Below, piece after piece: positions 11,497 to 19,575 of a stretch of DNA of 64,000 nt. The DNA is from Zetaproteobacteria bacterium CG06_land_8_20_14_3_00_59_53. Its GTDB lineage: Bacteria; Pseudomonadota; Zetaproteobacteria; Mariprofundales; Mariprofundaceae. Under the pieces are notes generated by a model, which was not told where the DNA came from, ran no database searches, and saw only the letters and a program-made list of their open reading frames with translations. The stretch covers positions 124,001-188,000 of the forward strand of contig PEWE01000002.1 in the NCBI GenBank assembly GCA_002779605.1, in the 5' to 3' direction. The translations under genes and the position numbers were made by a program. The number at the start of each line of letters is the position of its first letter. Position 1 is the first letter of the stretch.

Positions 11497-12066
11497 ATGC
11501 TAGAAGGTATCTTCACCCTTACCATCCTCGGTCTGAGCCTCGGTCTGTTTCTGGGCCTTGCCGCCCGCTATCTGAAGGTCGGCGCTGATCCGATTGTCGA
11601 GGATATCACCGCCATGCTGCCCGGCTCGAACTGCGGCCAGTGCGGCTTTGCAGGCTGCGGTCAGGCCGCGGAGGCAGTCGCCGGCGGAACAGCTTCGCTG
11701 GATATGTGCCCGCCAGGAGGTAAAAGTCTGGTCGAAAGCCTTGCCGCGCGTCTCGGTGTGGATTGGGATTTCAGCAATTCCACGGCCAGCGAGCCAAGCG
11801 TGGCGTTTGTCGAGGAGGCCACCTGTATCGGCTGTGCCCGCTGTTTCAAAGCCTGCCCGACCGACGCCATCGTCGGCGCCCCCAAGCAGATTCATGCCGT
11901 GCTGAACAGCGCCTGTAACGGCTGCAGGCTGTGCGTTGATGTCTGCCCGACCGAATGCCTGCAAATGATCGAGGTACAAACCACTCTGGAAAACTGGCGC
12001 TGGCACAAGCCTCTTCCGCAGCTCGCACAGCTCCGGCCGGTGTTGGCCCGGGCACAGGCGGCCTGA
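11497..12066 (+). CDS. rnfB: RnfB, Fe-S subunit of Rnf
   Basis: The 189-residue protein starts with one membrane helix (residues 5-25), followed by the 4Fe-4S motif NCGQCGFAGC and later C (a Fes-type cluster), then two ferredoxin motifs CIGCARCFKACP and CNGCRLCVDVCP. RnfB is the contact point for the soluble ferredoxin in Rnf. The ATG at 11497 has CGGAGG ten bases upstream; the same frame stays open upstream inside rnfA. There is no long C-terminal extension with extra clusters as found in clostridial RnfB. Confidence 0.94.
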   Translation: MLEGIFTLTILGLSLGLFLGLAARYLKVGADPIVEDITAMLPGSNCGQCGFAGCGQAAEAVAGGTASLDMCPPGGKSLVESLAARLGVDWDFSNSTASEPSVAFVEEATCIGCARCFKACPTDAIVGAPKQIHAVLNSACNGCRLCVDVCPTECLQMIEVQTTLENWRWHKPLPQLAQLRPVLARAQAA

Positions 12067-12067
12067 A

Positions 12068-13552
12068 ATGGCAGGCTTTCCGATTCGCGGAGGGGTGCAT
12101 CCAGAAGAGCGTAAACTCACCTCGGATATCACCATCATGCGCGTGCCCACTCCAGGGCGCCTGATCCTGCCGCTGAAGCAGCATATCGGTGCTCCGGCCA
12201 AGCCATGCCGCGTACCCGGCGAGATTGTCTACAAGGGTGCACTGGTCGCCCGCGGTCAGGGCAATGTATCGGCGCATATCCACGCCCCCTGCTCCGGCTA
12301 TGTGGAAGACATCATCGACTGGCCGGCTCCGCATCCCTCCGGTTTGCCCACCAAGGCCATGGTGGTGATCAACGATGGCCGGGAGATTCGCGAGGATGTC
12401 TCTGTCCCGGTGAATCCGTTCTACCTGCGTCCCGAGGTCATTGCCGAGCGCGTCGCCCAATCCGGCGTGGTCGGCCTCGGCGGAGCCACCTTCCCCGCCG
12501 CGGTCAAACTCACCCTCGGGCAGAGCCATCGCACCCCGGTATTGATCATCAACGGTTGCGAATGCGAACCGTATCTCACCTGCGACGACCGCCTAATGCA
12601 GGAGCGCACGCAGGATGTGATGGGCGGCATCAGCATTCTGGCGCAGGCCCTGAACGGCCCGGAAACCATCATCGCCATCGAGGAAAACAAGCCAGAGGCC
12701 ATCCGTCTGATGCATAAGGCTGCGGAAAAGTTCGGCAATATCAGAGTCATGCCCGTCCCGACACGTTACCCGATGGGCTCCGAGAAGCAGCTGATCGAGT
12801 TCATCACCGGCAGGCAGGTGCCGGCCGGCAAACTCTCTGCGGACATCGGCGTGATGCTGCACAACATCGCCACCGCCTATGCCGTGAACCGCGCCGTGCG
12901 CGAGGGCAAGCCGCTGACCACCCGTATCGTCACCGTGGCCGGCGAGGCGATTGTCCGTCCGGGCAACTATGAGATTCCCCTCGGCATGTTGATATCCGAT
13001 CTACTGGAATTCTGCGGCCTGAAAGAGGACCCGGCGCGCATCGTCATGGGCGGACCGATGATGGGTCAGGCCATTCCGCATGCCGGCATCCCCGTGACCA
13101 AGGGGTGCAACGGCGTGCTGGCCATGAGTGCCGCAGAGGTGGCGCGTCGTGTGGAACATCCGTGCATCCGTTGCGGCACCTGCGTGGATGCCTGCCCGAT
13201 GGGGCTGTCGCCTCTCACCATGGCCAGACTGCTCATGCGCGACAAGCTCGATGCGGCCGTGGATATCGGCCTGAAGGACTGCATTCTGTGCGGTTCCTGC
13301 TCGTTCGCCTGCCCGTCCGGCATCCCGCTGGCGCACTATTTCAACTACGGCAAGGGCGAGCTGGTCAGCCGCGCGCAGCAGAAGCAGAAGGATGACGAGA
13401 TCAAGCGCTTGATTCTCGGCCGTCAGGTTCGCATGGAACGGCAGGAGAAAGAGCGTGAGGAGGCGATGGCCAGGCGCAAGGCGGAAATCGCCGCCCGCAA
13501 GGCCGCGCAGGCAGCCGCAGAGCAGGCCGACAAGCCCATGGAGGTCGCCTGA
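12068..13552 (+). CDS. rnfC: RnfC, NADH-binding and Fe-S subunit of Rnf
   Basis: RnfC oxidises or reduces NAD(H) through FMN. The 494-residue protein has the NuoF-like core GVVGLGGATFPAAVKL and INGCECEPYLTCDD, and two 4Fe-4S motifs CIRCGTCVDACPMG and CILCGSCSFACPSG at about residues 362-413. The last 60 residues form a charged, alanine-rich helix or coiled coil (EEAMARRKAEIAARKAAQAA), shorter than the repeat tail of E. coli RsxC. It begins one base after the rnfB stop and its own stop overlaps rnfD (TGATG). Confidence 0.95.
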   Translation: MAGFPIRGGVHPEERKLTSDITIMRVPTPGRLILPLKQHIGAPAKPCRVPGEIVYKGALVARGQGNVSAHIHAPCSGYVEDIIDWPAPHPSGLPTKAMVVINDGREIREDVSVPVNPFYLRPEVIAERVAQSGVVGLGGATFPAAVKLTLGQSHRTPVLIINGCECEPYLTCDDRLMQERTQDVMGGISILAQALNGPETIIAIEENKPEAIRLMHKAAEKFGNIRVMPVPTRYPMGSEKQLIEFITGRQVPAGKLSADIGVMLHNIATAYAVNRAVREGKPLTTRIVTVAGEAIVRPGNYEIPLGMLISDLLEFCGLKEDPARIVMGGPMMGQAIPHAGIPVTKGCNGVLAMSAAEVARRVEHPCIRCGTCVDACPMGLSPLTMARLLMRDKLDAAVDIGLKDCILCGSCSFACPSGIPLAHYFNYGKGELVSRAQQKQKDDEIKRLILGRQVRMERQEKEREEAMARRKAEIAARKAAQAAAEQADKPMEVA

Positions 13553-14628
13553 TGATTATCCCGCCCTCCTCGCCGCATATCGCCGGTCCGAACAGCGTAC
13601 AGACGGTCATGCTAATGGTGTTGCTGGCGCTGCTGCCGGGCACGATGTCGGGCATCTATCAGTTCGGCTGGCCTGCGCTTTTCCTGTTCCTGATCACCAG
13701 TGCCTCGGCAGTGGCCTTCGAGGCCACCTGTCTGAAGATTGCCGGTAAACCCGTCAGCTTCTTCTGCATGGATCTTTCGGCGCTTGTCACCGGCTGGCTG
13801 CTGGCCATGACCCTGCCGCCTTGGGCACCGTGGTGGATCGGCGTGCTGGGCAGCTTCTGCGCCATCGTCATCGGCAAACATGTGTTCGGCGGGCTCGGTC
13901 AGAATCTGTTCAACCCGGCCATGCTGGCGCGCACCATCCTGCTGGTGTCTTTCCCGCTGGAGATGACCACCTGGATTGCGCCGCGCCCCTTCGGCACCCC
14001 GCAAAGCCTCGATGTGAGCGCAGGCTGGAGCATCACCGCCAACGGCATTCCCAACCTCGATGCGGTAAGCAGCGCCTCGGTATTGGGTCATGTGCGCACC
14101 GAGATCGGCATGGGGCATCAATTGCCGGACATCCTTGTCTCGATGTACGACCCGGTGGCATCCGCCGTCGGCTCGATCAGCGGCAGCCTGGGTGAAACCT
14201 CCGCCGTGCTTTTCCTGCTGGGCGGACTGTTCCTGATGGCAAAGAAAATCATCTCCTGGCATATCCCGGTGGCGCTTCTCGGCAGCGTGGCCGTGCTCGC
14301 CGCGATCTTCCACCTGATCGACCCGCTGCGCTACGGCGACCCACTGTTCCATCTGCTCAGCGGCGGCCTGATGCTCGGTGCCTTCTTCATCGCCACTGAT
14401 CCGGTCACTTCCCCTGTATCCTCAATGGGGAAAATAGTGTTCGGCGCCGGCTGCGGCCTGCTGCTGTTCATCATCCGCAACTGGGGCGGCTACCCCGAGG
14501 GCATGGCCTTCGCGGTGCTGCTGATGAATGCCGCCACGCCGTTGATCGATCACTATATCAAGCCGCGCATCTACGGACACGAAGGCTCCGCCATCGGCCG
14601 TTACTTCCGTCAGTTGAAGCGGGGTTGA
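13552..14628 (+). CDS. rnfD: RnfD, FMN-carrying membrane subunit of Rnf
   Basis: The 358-residue protein is highly hydrophobic with about nine membrane segments and belongs to the NqrB/RnfD family. The N-terminal SSPHI segment and GKHVFGGLGQNLFNPAM are characteristic; the second region lies next to the covalent FMN threonine in the family. A later segment FIATDPVTSPVSSMGKIVFG is the other conserved block. Position and length are those of gammaproteobacterial RnfD. It overlaps rnfC by one base and is followed by rnfG after four bases. Confidence 0.94.
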   Translation: MIIPPSSPHIAGPNSVQTVMLMVLLALLPGTMSGIYQFGWPALFLFLITSASAVAFEATCLKIAGKPVSFFCMDLSALVTGWLLAMTLPPWAPWWIGVLGSFCAIVIGKHVFGGLGQNLFNPAMLARTILLVSFPLEMTTWIAPRPFGTPQSLDVSAGWSITANGIPNLDAVSSASVLGHVRTEIGMGHQLPDILVSMYDPVASAVGSISGSLGETSAVLFLLGGLFLMAKKIISWHIPVALLGSVAVLAAIFHLIDPLRYGDPLFHLLSGGLMLGAFFIATDPVTSPVSSMGKIVFGAGCGLLLFIIRNWGGYPEGMAFAVLLMNAATPLIDHYIKPRIYGHEGSAIGRYFRQLKRG

Positions 14629-14632
14629 GACG

Positions 14633-15337
14633 ATGCACGAACCGAATCAGATCAAACCACCCGCAGACAGCAAGCCGACTGGGGGCATCAAGCAAAAGAT
14701 GGCCTATCACCCTGCCCTGCTCGGCGGCATCGCATTGATCGCCGGCGCACTGCTGGTGTTCGCCGACGCAGGCACCAAGGGAGAGATCGCCGCGCGTCAG
14801 GCCGAAGATCTGCGCGCCTCCCTCACCCAGGTGGTCGGCGATGATGTGCACGACAATGCCCTGCTCTCCGACACCATCGTGCTGCATGCCCCGCTGGAAT
14901 TCTCCGATGCCTCGGGCGTGAAGTTCTACCGCGCGCGCAAAGACGGCAAGGTGGTTGCTGCTGCCTTCGAGGTGGTCGGCATGGGGTACAGCGGCGAGAT
15001 ACGCATCATGATGAGCGTGCAGACGGATGGCACGATCATGGGTGTGCGCGTCATCCAGCATGCCGAAACACCCGGCCTGGGCGACAAGATCGAGGCCAGG
15101 AAGACCGACTGGATCAAGCGCTTTACCGGGCTTTCACTGGGCAACCGGACCGAGGCACAGTGGAAGGTGAAGAAGGACGGCGGCGAGTTTGATCAGTTCT
15201 CCGGAGCCACCATCACACCGCGTGCCGTGGTGCGCGCCGTGCACAAGGGCCTGGCCTATTTCAACGCCCACAGGGCGGAAATCCTTGATACGAAGACGCT
15301 TCCCGGCGGTCCGGATGCGGAGGTTCCCCATGGCTGA
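14633..15337 (+). CDS. rnfG: RnfG, covalent-FMN subunit of Rnf
   Basis: The 234-residue protein has a cytoplasmic N-terminus of about 25 residues, one membrane helix (YHPALLGGIALIAGALLVFA) and a periplasmic FMN domain. FMN is attached to the threonine of the S-G-A-T motif, seen here as DQFSGATITPRAV near residue 193. The segment HAETPGLGDKI is the other family signature. It overlaps rnfE by eight bases. Confidence 0.94.
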   Translation: MHEPNQIKPPADSKPTGGIKQKMAYHPALLGGIALIAGALLVFADAGTKGEIAARQAEDLRASLTQVVGDDVHDNALLSDTIVLHAPLEFSDASGVKFYRARKDGKVVAAAFEVVGMGYSGEIRIMMSVQTDGTIMGVRVIQHAETPGLGDKIEARKTDWIKRFTGLSLGNRTEAQWKVKKDGGEFDQFSGATITPRAVVRAVHKGLAYFNAHRAEILDTKTLPGGPDAEVPHG

Positions 15338-16055
15338 TTACCGCCAGATCATGCGCGACGGCATCTGGGAGAATAATGCGGTACTGGTGCAGATGCTGGC
15401 GCTCTGCCCGCTACTGGCTGTCACCAGCACAGCCACCAATGGCCTCGGCATGGGGCTGGCCACAACAGCCGTGCTGCTGACCTCGAATCTGGTGGTCTCC
15501 GCTCTGCGCAACATCATCAGTAACGAGGTGCGCATCCCGGTGCTCATCCTGCTGATCGCCAGCATCGTCACGCTGGTGGATCTTGGCATGAACGCCTTCA
15601 TGCACGACCTGCACAAGGTGCTCGGCCTGTTCATTCCGTTGATCGTCACCAACTGTGTGATTCTGGCTCGCGCCGAGGCGTTCGCCTCCAGGCAATCACC
15701 GGCGGCCGCGTCGCTCGACGGCCTGATGACCGGACTGGGATTCACGCTGGTGTTGGTCGTGCTCGGTGGAGTCCGCGAGATCATCGGCAGCGGCACATTG
15801 TTCTCGCATGCATCCCTGCTCCTGGGTAACAGCTTTTCCTTTCTCGATATCACCCTCATCGAAGGCTATCGCGGCTTTTTGCTGATGATCCTCCCCTCCG
15901 GCGGCTTCCTGGCCCTGGGATTCCTGCTGGCCGGCAAGAAGTGGCTGGACCTGCGCAAGCAGGACCGTGAAGCCGAGGCGACAAGGCGGGCCAAAATCGC
16001 CACCATCAATGCCATGAGCGACGAGGAAATCATGCAGCAAGGAGAGCCCTCATGA
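15330..16055 (+). CDS. rnfE: RnfE, membrane subunit of Rnf
   Basis: RnfE pairs with RnfA in the membrane. The 241-residue protein has six hydrophobic segments and the motifs NNAVLVQMLALCPLLAVT and LFIPLIVTNCVILARAEAF, with the cysteines that share the central 2Fe-2S cluster with RnfA. The C-terminal 35 residues are charged and cytoplasmic. The ATG at 15330 sits inside the end of rnfG; its stop overlaps rnfH as ATGA. Confidence 0.94.
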   Translation: MADYRQIMRDGIWENNAVLVQMLALCPLLAVTSTATNGLGMGLATTAVLLTSNLVVSALRNIISNEVRIPVLILLIASIVTLVDLGMNAFMHDLHKVLGLFIPLIVTNCVILARAEAFASRQSPAAASLDGLMTGLGFTLVLVVLGGVREIIGSGTLFSHASLLLGNSFSFLDITLIEGYRGFLLMILPSGGFLALGFLLAGKKWLDLRKQDREAEATRRAKIATINAMSDEEIMQQGEPS

Positions 16056-16324
16056 ACGTGAGCCTGGCCCTGGTGGAGGGTAGCAAGCAGATCTGGCGCA
16101 AGATGGAGGTGCCGGAAGGATGCACGGTCAATCAGGTCATCACGATGTCCGGCATCCTTGAAGAGCTGGCCATCGGGCTGGAGGGCCGCGAGGTCGGCAT
16201 CCACGGCAGGCTCGCCGAGCTTTCCGATACGCTGAAGGAAGGCGACCGTATCGAGATCTACCGCCCCATCACCGCCGACCCGGCCACCGTCAAGCGGCGC
16301 TCCATCCCCACCGCGCAAAGTTAG
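16052..16324 (+). CDS. rnfH: RnfH, ubiquitin-fold protein of the rnf operon
   Basis: The 90-residue protein has a beta-grasp pattern: MNVSLALVEGSKQIWRKMEVPEGCTV, a helix GILEELAIGL, and the terminal LKEGDRIEIYRPITADP, which is the RnfH/ThiS-like signature. It lacks a C-terminal di-glycine. It closes the operon in the order rnfABCDGEH that is typical of nif-linked rnf clusters such as rnf1 of Azotobacter. Its function in Rnf assembly is unknown. Confidence 0.9.
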   Translation: MNVSLALVEGSKQIWRKMEVPEGCTVNQVITMSGILEELAIGLEGREVGIHGRLAELSDTLKEGDRIEIYRPITADPATVKRRSIPTAQS

Positions 16325-16411
16325 TCAGATCAACGATCAAACCGGACATGAGGGGCCGCCCGGCCCCTGATGCATCACCCGAGAAAAATATACCCAAAAG
16401 GAGTTTCAACA

Positions 16412-17014
16412 ATGAGCGTACTGGTAGGAAAACAGGCACCTGATTTCACCGCTGCCGCCGTGCTGGCGGACGGCACGATTCAGGAGGATTTCAGCCTGTC
16501 GCAATTCAAGGGCAGGTATGTGGTGCTGTTCTTTTATCCGCTGGATTTCACCTTCGTCTGCCCCTCCGAGCTGATCGCCTTCGATCACCGCATCAAGTTC
16601 TTCGAGGAACTCGACGTGCAGGTGATCGGCTGCTCGATCGATTCGCAGTTCACCCACAGCGCATGGCGCAACACCGATGTGAACGACGGCGGCATCGGCC
16701 CCGTGGCCTACCCGCTGGTAGCCGATGTGAAGCACGAGATCTGCAAGGCCTATGATGTGGAGTTCGATGCAGCAGGCGTGGCCTTCCGCGGCTCCTTCCT
16801 GATCGGCAAGGACGGCATCGTGCAGCATCAGGTGGTGAACAACCTGCCGCTGGGCCGCAATGTGGATGAAATGCTGCGCATGGTGGATGCCCTGCAATTC
16901 GCCGAGGAACACGGCGAGGTCTGCCCCGCCGGCTGGAACAAAGGTGACCCCGGCATGGTCCCCGACGCCAAGGGCGTTGCGACCTACCTCACCGAAAACG
17001 CCATCAACCTATAA
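16412..17014 (+). CDS. Typical 2-Cys peroxiredoxin (AhpC/Prx1 family)
   Basis: The enzyme reduces peroxides with thiols. The 200-residue protein has the peroxidatic cysteine in FTFVCPSE (about residue 50) and the resolving cysteine in GEVCPAGW near residue 170, with the conserved Arg-containing helix region downstream. The ATG at 16412 follows AAAAGGAG; an in-frame ATG at 16370 is less likely. It lies 87 bp after rnfH and is followed by a strong terminator, so it may be read through from rnf or have its own promoter. In a diazotroph it would protect Fe-S enzymes. Confidence 0.93.
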   Translation: MSVLVGKQAPDFTAAAVLADGTIQEDFSLSQFKGRYVVLFFYPLDFTFVCPSELIAFDHRIKFFEELDVQVIGCSIDSQFTHSAWRNTDVNDGGIGPVAYPLVADVKHEICKAYDVEFDAAGVAFRGSFLIGKDGIVQHQVVNNLPLGRNVDEMLRMVDALQFAEEHGEVCPAGWNKGDPGMVPDAKGVATYLTENAINL

Positions 17015-17034
17015 ACCTAACCACACCCAACCAA

Positions 17035-17060
17035 GGGGGCCGGATTCCGGCCCCTTTTTC
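17035..17060 (+). terminator. Rho-independent terminator after the peroxiredoxin gene
   Basis: GGGGCCGG-ATT-CCGGCCCC forms a perfect 8 bp GC-rich stem with a 3-base loop and is followed by TTTTTC, 20 bases after the stop codon. Confidence 0.9.
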
Positions 17061-17062
17061 AA

Positions 17063-17246
17063 TGACAGCCTGGCCTGACCCATTGATATCGGTGGGTCCC
17101 CCCACACCCCCTCCCGATTTGATGACCGCCCTATGCTCCAGAGCTCAAGAAGTAGGTGTACCCAATTTCTTGGGTTAAAATGGAACGGTAAATGAGTTCT
17201 GGGACAGTATACTTATTCGCCTAAGTGATTGCTGTCCTGTTCCCGC
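17063..17246. other. Intergenic patch, possible mobile-element or repeat remnant
   Basis: No gene is seen in these 184 bases. The composition drops toward AT after 17140. A short hairpin ACCCAA-TTTC-TTGGGT lies at 17160-17175, and the stretch around 17190-17215 (containing TTCTGGGACAGTATACTT) resembles sequence I have often seen flanking repeat-associated transposases in proteobacteria. No transposase gene is present, so this is only a suspicion. Confidence 0.25.
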
Positions 17247-17981
17247 CTACTTCGATCTACCTGGCGGAATACGCATCCATGTGAGCCCGGGGTCTCGTTC
17301 CACTTCGACATTATTTGCCGTCAATCGATAGGTCAGCCAGCAACAGTCCCGGGGATTGGATAAAACATTCCGGTTCAGGATGCCGAAGCTCTCACCGCAA
17401 CAGCGAACCGATTGGCTGACCAGGCCGGGATGACCCTCACGGTGAAGCCGCGCCCCGACATCCTGTGTAAAGGCATAGCTGTCCGGAGCGACGAGAGCGG
17501 GATAGTCGGCTGCCTTCTGGCGCAGATCGACGAGCGCGGCATCGCATTGAACCCAATATACCCTGCGCTCGCCCGTGATGCTTTCCCGCGACCCGTCGCG
17601 CACCAGTGCATCGAATCCCGCATCGGCAAGGATGCCCGATCGCCAGTGGTGGACGGTTTCATGCACCGACGTTTCTACCGAGTCCGACCCATACCAGATG
17701 CCGAATGTGCCGTCGCTGAAGCGGCTGGCTGCCCAGTGTCGAAACGGAAACTCGATGGCATTGAACCAATCCGATTCCTCGAACGGTCGATCGATGATCG
17801 GGCGCTGTGAATCATAGCCCGATAGCTTGATACTCATTTCATACTGCTGGGCCACCTGCCAATCGGCGGGATCGTCGGATAGATCGTCGAACAGATCCTG
17901 CGACACCCGGATAGACTTGATGTTGCGAGCCAGTGACTGGTGAATATCGGCCAAACTCAGCCCGGCAAACAGGAGATCCAT
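17247..17981 (-). CDS. RES-domain toxin of a RES/Xre toxin-antitoxin pair
   Basis: RES toxins degrade NAD+. The 244-residue protein has the RES core ASRFSDGTFGIWYGSDSVETSVHETVHH, with the Arg and Glu of the family, and a later CGESFGILNRNV segment. The ATG at 17981 overlaps the stop of the antitoxin gene by one base (TGATG), so it is translationally coupled; the upstream extension of the frame to 18101 is inside the antitoxin. An antitoxin of the DUF2384 type immediately upstream is the standard partner. This pair is not related to nitrogen fixation. Confidence 0.8.
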   Translation of the reverse strand: MDLLFAGLSLADIHQSLARNIKSIRVSQDLFDDLSDDPADWQVAQQYEMSIKLSGYDSQRPIIDRPFEESDWFNAIEFPFRHWAASRFSDGTFGIWYGSDSVETSVHETVHHWRSGILADAGFDALVRDGSRESITGERRVYWVQCDAALVDLRQKAADYPALVAPDSYAFTQDVGARLHREGHPGLVSQSVRCCGESFGILNRNVLSNPRDCCWLTYRLTANNVEVERDPGLTWMRIPPGRSK

Positions 17982-18376
17982 CAGATGCCCCGGTTGCGAT
18001 CCAGATAGGCGCGCACCATCAGCATGCCGAGAAAGCCAAAATCCTTGATGACTTCCACGGGGGATCGTCCCTCGAAGGCCCGATTGCGACTGGTCATCCA
18101 CGCATAGGCAAGATCACGATCCTGAGGGAAAATCAGTCGAAGGTTTTTATGGATAGCCAGGATATGGCCTACCCGCTCAAGAAGATCACGACTGGCGGCC
18201 AAGGGCTCGCCACGACGATAGCGGCTCAGGGCCGCCCGATTGCCGGCGGAGAGTCCGAGCATGGAAAGCTGGTCGTCGCTACCGATCTGCCAAAGCTCGA
18301 ATGCCTTGCTCACCATACGAGCCAGCGCTCCACGATCCTGACCCTGCACTTGGTCGATTACTGCTGCCTGAGGCAT
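17981..18376 (-). CDS. Xre/MbcA/ParS-type antitoxin (DUF2384)
   Basis: The 131-residue protein has an N-terminal helix-turn-helix-like region (FELWQIGSDDQLSMLGLSAGNRAALSRYRRGE) and a C-terminal toxin-binding domain ending RNRAFEGRSPVEVIKDFGFLGM, the usual DUF2384 pattern. Such antitoxins block the RES active site and repress their own promoter. A near-perfect AAGGAGGTG site is 6 bases before the ATG. Two palindromes directly upstream cover the promoter. The frame stays open far upstream but without support. Confidence 0.82.
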   Translation of the reverse strand: MPQAAVIDQVQGQDRGALARMVSKAFELWQIGSDDQLSMLGLSAGNRAALSRYRRGEPLAASRDLLERVGHILAIHKNLRLIFPQDRDLAYAWMTSRNRAFEGRSPVEVIKDFGFLGMLMVRAYLDRNRGI

Positions 18377-18393
18377 GGCACACCTCCTTGTAT

Positions 18394-18412
18394 ATTGGTA
18401 ATTGTAACCAAT
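18394..18412. promoter_or_regulatory. Inverted repeat over the -10 box of the RES/Xre operon
   Basis: ATTGGT-N7-ACCAAT spans the likely -10 box TACAAT (minus strand, 18406-18401). It is a candidate half of an antitoxin operator. Confidence 0.6.
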
Positions 18413-18414
18413 TA

Positions 18415-18430
18415 TGTTGCATATGCAACA
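18415..18430. promoter_or_regulatory. Perfect 16-bp palindrome upstream of the RES/Xre operon
   Basis: TGTTGCATATGCAACA is perfectly self-complementary and contains the likely -35 box TTGCAT, 16 bp from TACAAT. It is a strong candidate operator for autoregulation by the antitoxin. Confidence 0.65.
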
Positions 18431-18456
18431 CGTTAGCTTGTCAGGGGTTGAAATGC

Positions 18457-18981
18457 CTAGAAGGACTCTTCCGTCTGACCGGCGAAGTGACCTTCGTATT
18501 TTTCGTTGCCTTCCAGTCGCTGGAACACGAACTGGCAGATCGGTATGCCCGGATAGACTTCTAAAGGAGCCGGGCCGAAGTTGCTCATTTCCAGCACCTG
18601 CTGGCTGTCGATGCCGGGGCCCATGAACGGGGCGCTGATATGCACCATCAGGCCGAGACGGGCGAAACGGCTGCGGCCTTCCAGCCAGCCGCAAAGACCC
18701 GGGCCCAGGCGCAGGCGCTCCCTGGTAATGCCAAGGATCGTTTCGCCCGGCATGATGAGGATGTGCTTGTCCTCCGGCACCTCCATCTTGTCCGTGAACT
18801 CGCGGTAATCGGTGTTTTCCCGCACCTCGACAACCTGATGCACCTTGCGGAACACGCGAAAGGTGCCGGCAAGCGTCAGATCGACGGAGGCCGGCCCCAC
18901 CAGCTCGGGTGTGAAGGGTGTGATGGATATCGCGCCCGCTTCGATGGCTTGCAGAATGGCTTGTCTTCCGAGTACGGACAT
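18457..18981 (-). CDS. dcd: dCTP deaminase
   Basis: The enzyme deaminates dCTP to dUTP for thymidylate synthesis. The 174-residue protein shows the trimeric dUTPase-like fold with PASVDLTLAG, the catalytic block LEGRSRFARLGLMVHISAPFMGPGI and the glutamine-containing ICQFVFQRL. The ATG at 18981 follows GGAGGGACCC; the in-frame start at 19014 has no such site. It is a housekeeping gene in the non-nif patch and lies in the same direction as the RES/Xre pair, separated from it by the two palindromes. Confidence 0.88.
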   Translation of the reverse strand: MSVLGRQAILQAIEAGAISITPFTPELVGPASVDLTLAGTFRVFRKVHQVVEVRENTDYREFTDKMEVPEDKHILIMPGETILGITRERLRLGPGLCGWLEGRSRFARLGLMVHISAPFMGPGIDSQQVLEMSNFGPAPLEVYPGIPICQFVFQRLEGNEKYEGHFAGQTEESF

Positions 18982-19040
18982 GGGTCCCTCCAGATGGTGC
19001 AGCGCCTGATCCACGGCACGCGCGAGTCTTAGTATAACCC

Positions 19041-19069
19041 AAACAAAAGGGGCCGGTATTCCGGCCCCT
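19041..19069 (-). terminator. Rho-independent terminator after the small secreted protein gene
   Basis: On the minus strand GGGGCCGG-AATA-CCGGCCCC is followed by TTTTGTTT. The stem is identical to that of the terminator at 17035-17060, only the loop differs. Confidence 0.85.
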
Positions 19070-19098
19070 CTGCATCATCGAATGTCGGAGGAATCGGC

Positions 19099-19446
19099 TC
19101 AACGCCCCCGGCCTGCTCCCATGCCCTGGCCGCCGCCCATTCCCATGCCCTGACCGCCGCCCGGTCCCTGACCCTGCCGCATGCCCTTGCCGCGCTCGCC
19201 GACCTCGTCGGGAATCGATTTGCCCTGCTCTTTGGCGCGCTCCTTCATCTGCTCGTGCTTCTCGGCGCGGTATTTCTCGCGCTCCTCGTCACCCATGGTG
19301 CGCATCTTCTGGCGCTCCTGGGCGCGCTCCTGCTCGGTCATCAGTTCCCGACCATAGACGGTATCCTCCGCGCTTGCCGGCATGGATCCGGCCAGCGTAC
19401 CGGCCGCCATGATGAGCAGCATCGCTAGGGTTTGTGTTCGCTTCAT
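19099..19446 (-). CDS. Small secreted protein with charged core and Gly/Met-rich tail
   Basis: The 115-residue product starts with a clear signal peptide (MKRTQTLAMLLIMAAGTLAG, cleavage likely after ASA at residue 26). The middle is a highly charged helix rich in Glu, Arg, Gln and Met (MTEQERAQERQKMRTMGDEE), and the tail is a low-complexity repeat of GGGQGMG. It is presumably periplasmic. The helical part is reminiscent of small periplasmic stress or metal-related proteins, but I do not recognise a characterised family. It has its own ribosome site (AGGAGGAAG) and terminator. Confidence 0.75.
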   Translation of the reverse strand: MKRTQTLAMLLIMAAGTLAGSMPASAEDTVYGRELMTEQERAQERQKMRTMGDEEREKYRAEKHEQMKERAKEQGKSIPDEVGERGKGMRQGQGPGGGQGMGMGGGQGMGAGRGR

Positions 19447-19575
19447 GACTGCTTCCTCCTTTCAATCGTCTGCCTGCATTATCCTACCCGGATCAAGCAT
19501 GATAAATGCGGCGGATTGTCGCAGCCAGCGGAGGCTGGATAAGCCGAATGGGACCCGGTCCCAGCCTTCGAATGG

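Noticed and set aside
18377-19102. Long N-terminal extension of the antitoxin frame across dcd
   Set aside because: It overlaps dcd in another frame and the palindromic promoter; the ATG at 18376 has a near-perfect ribosome site.
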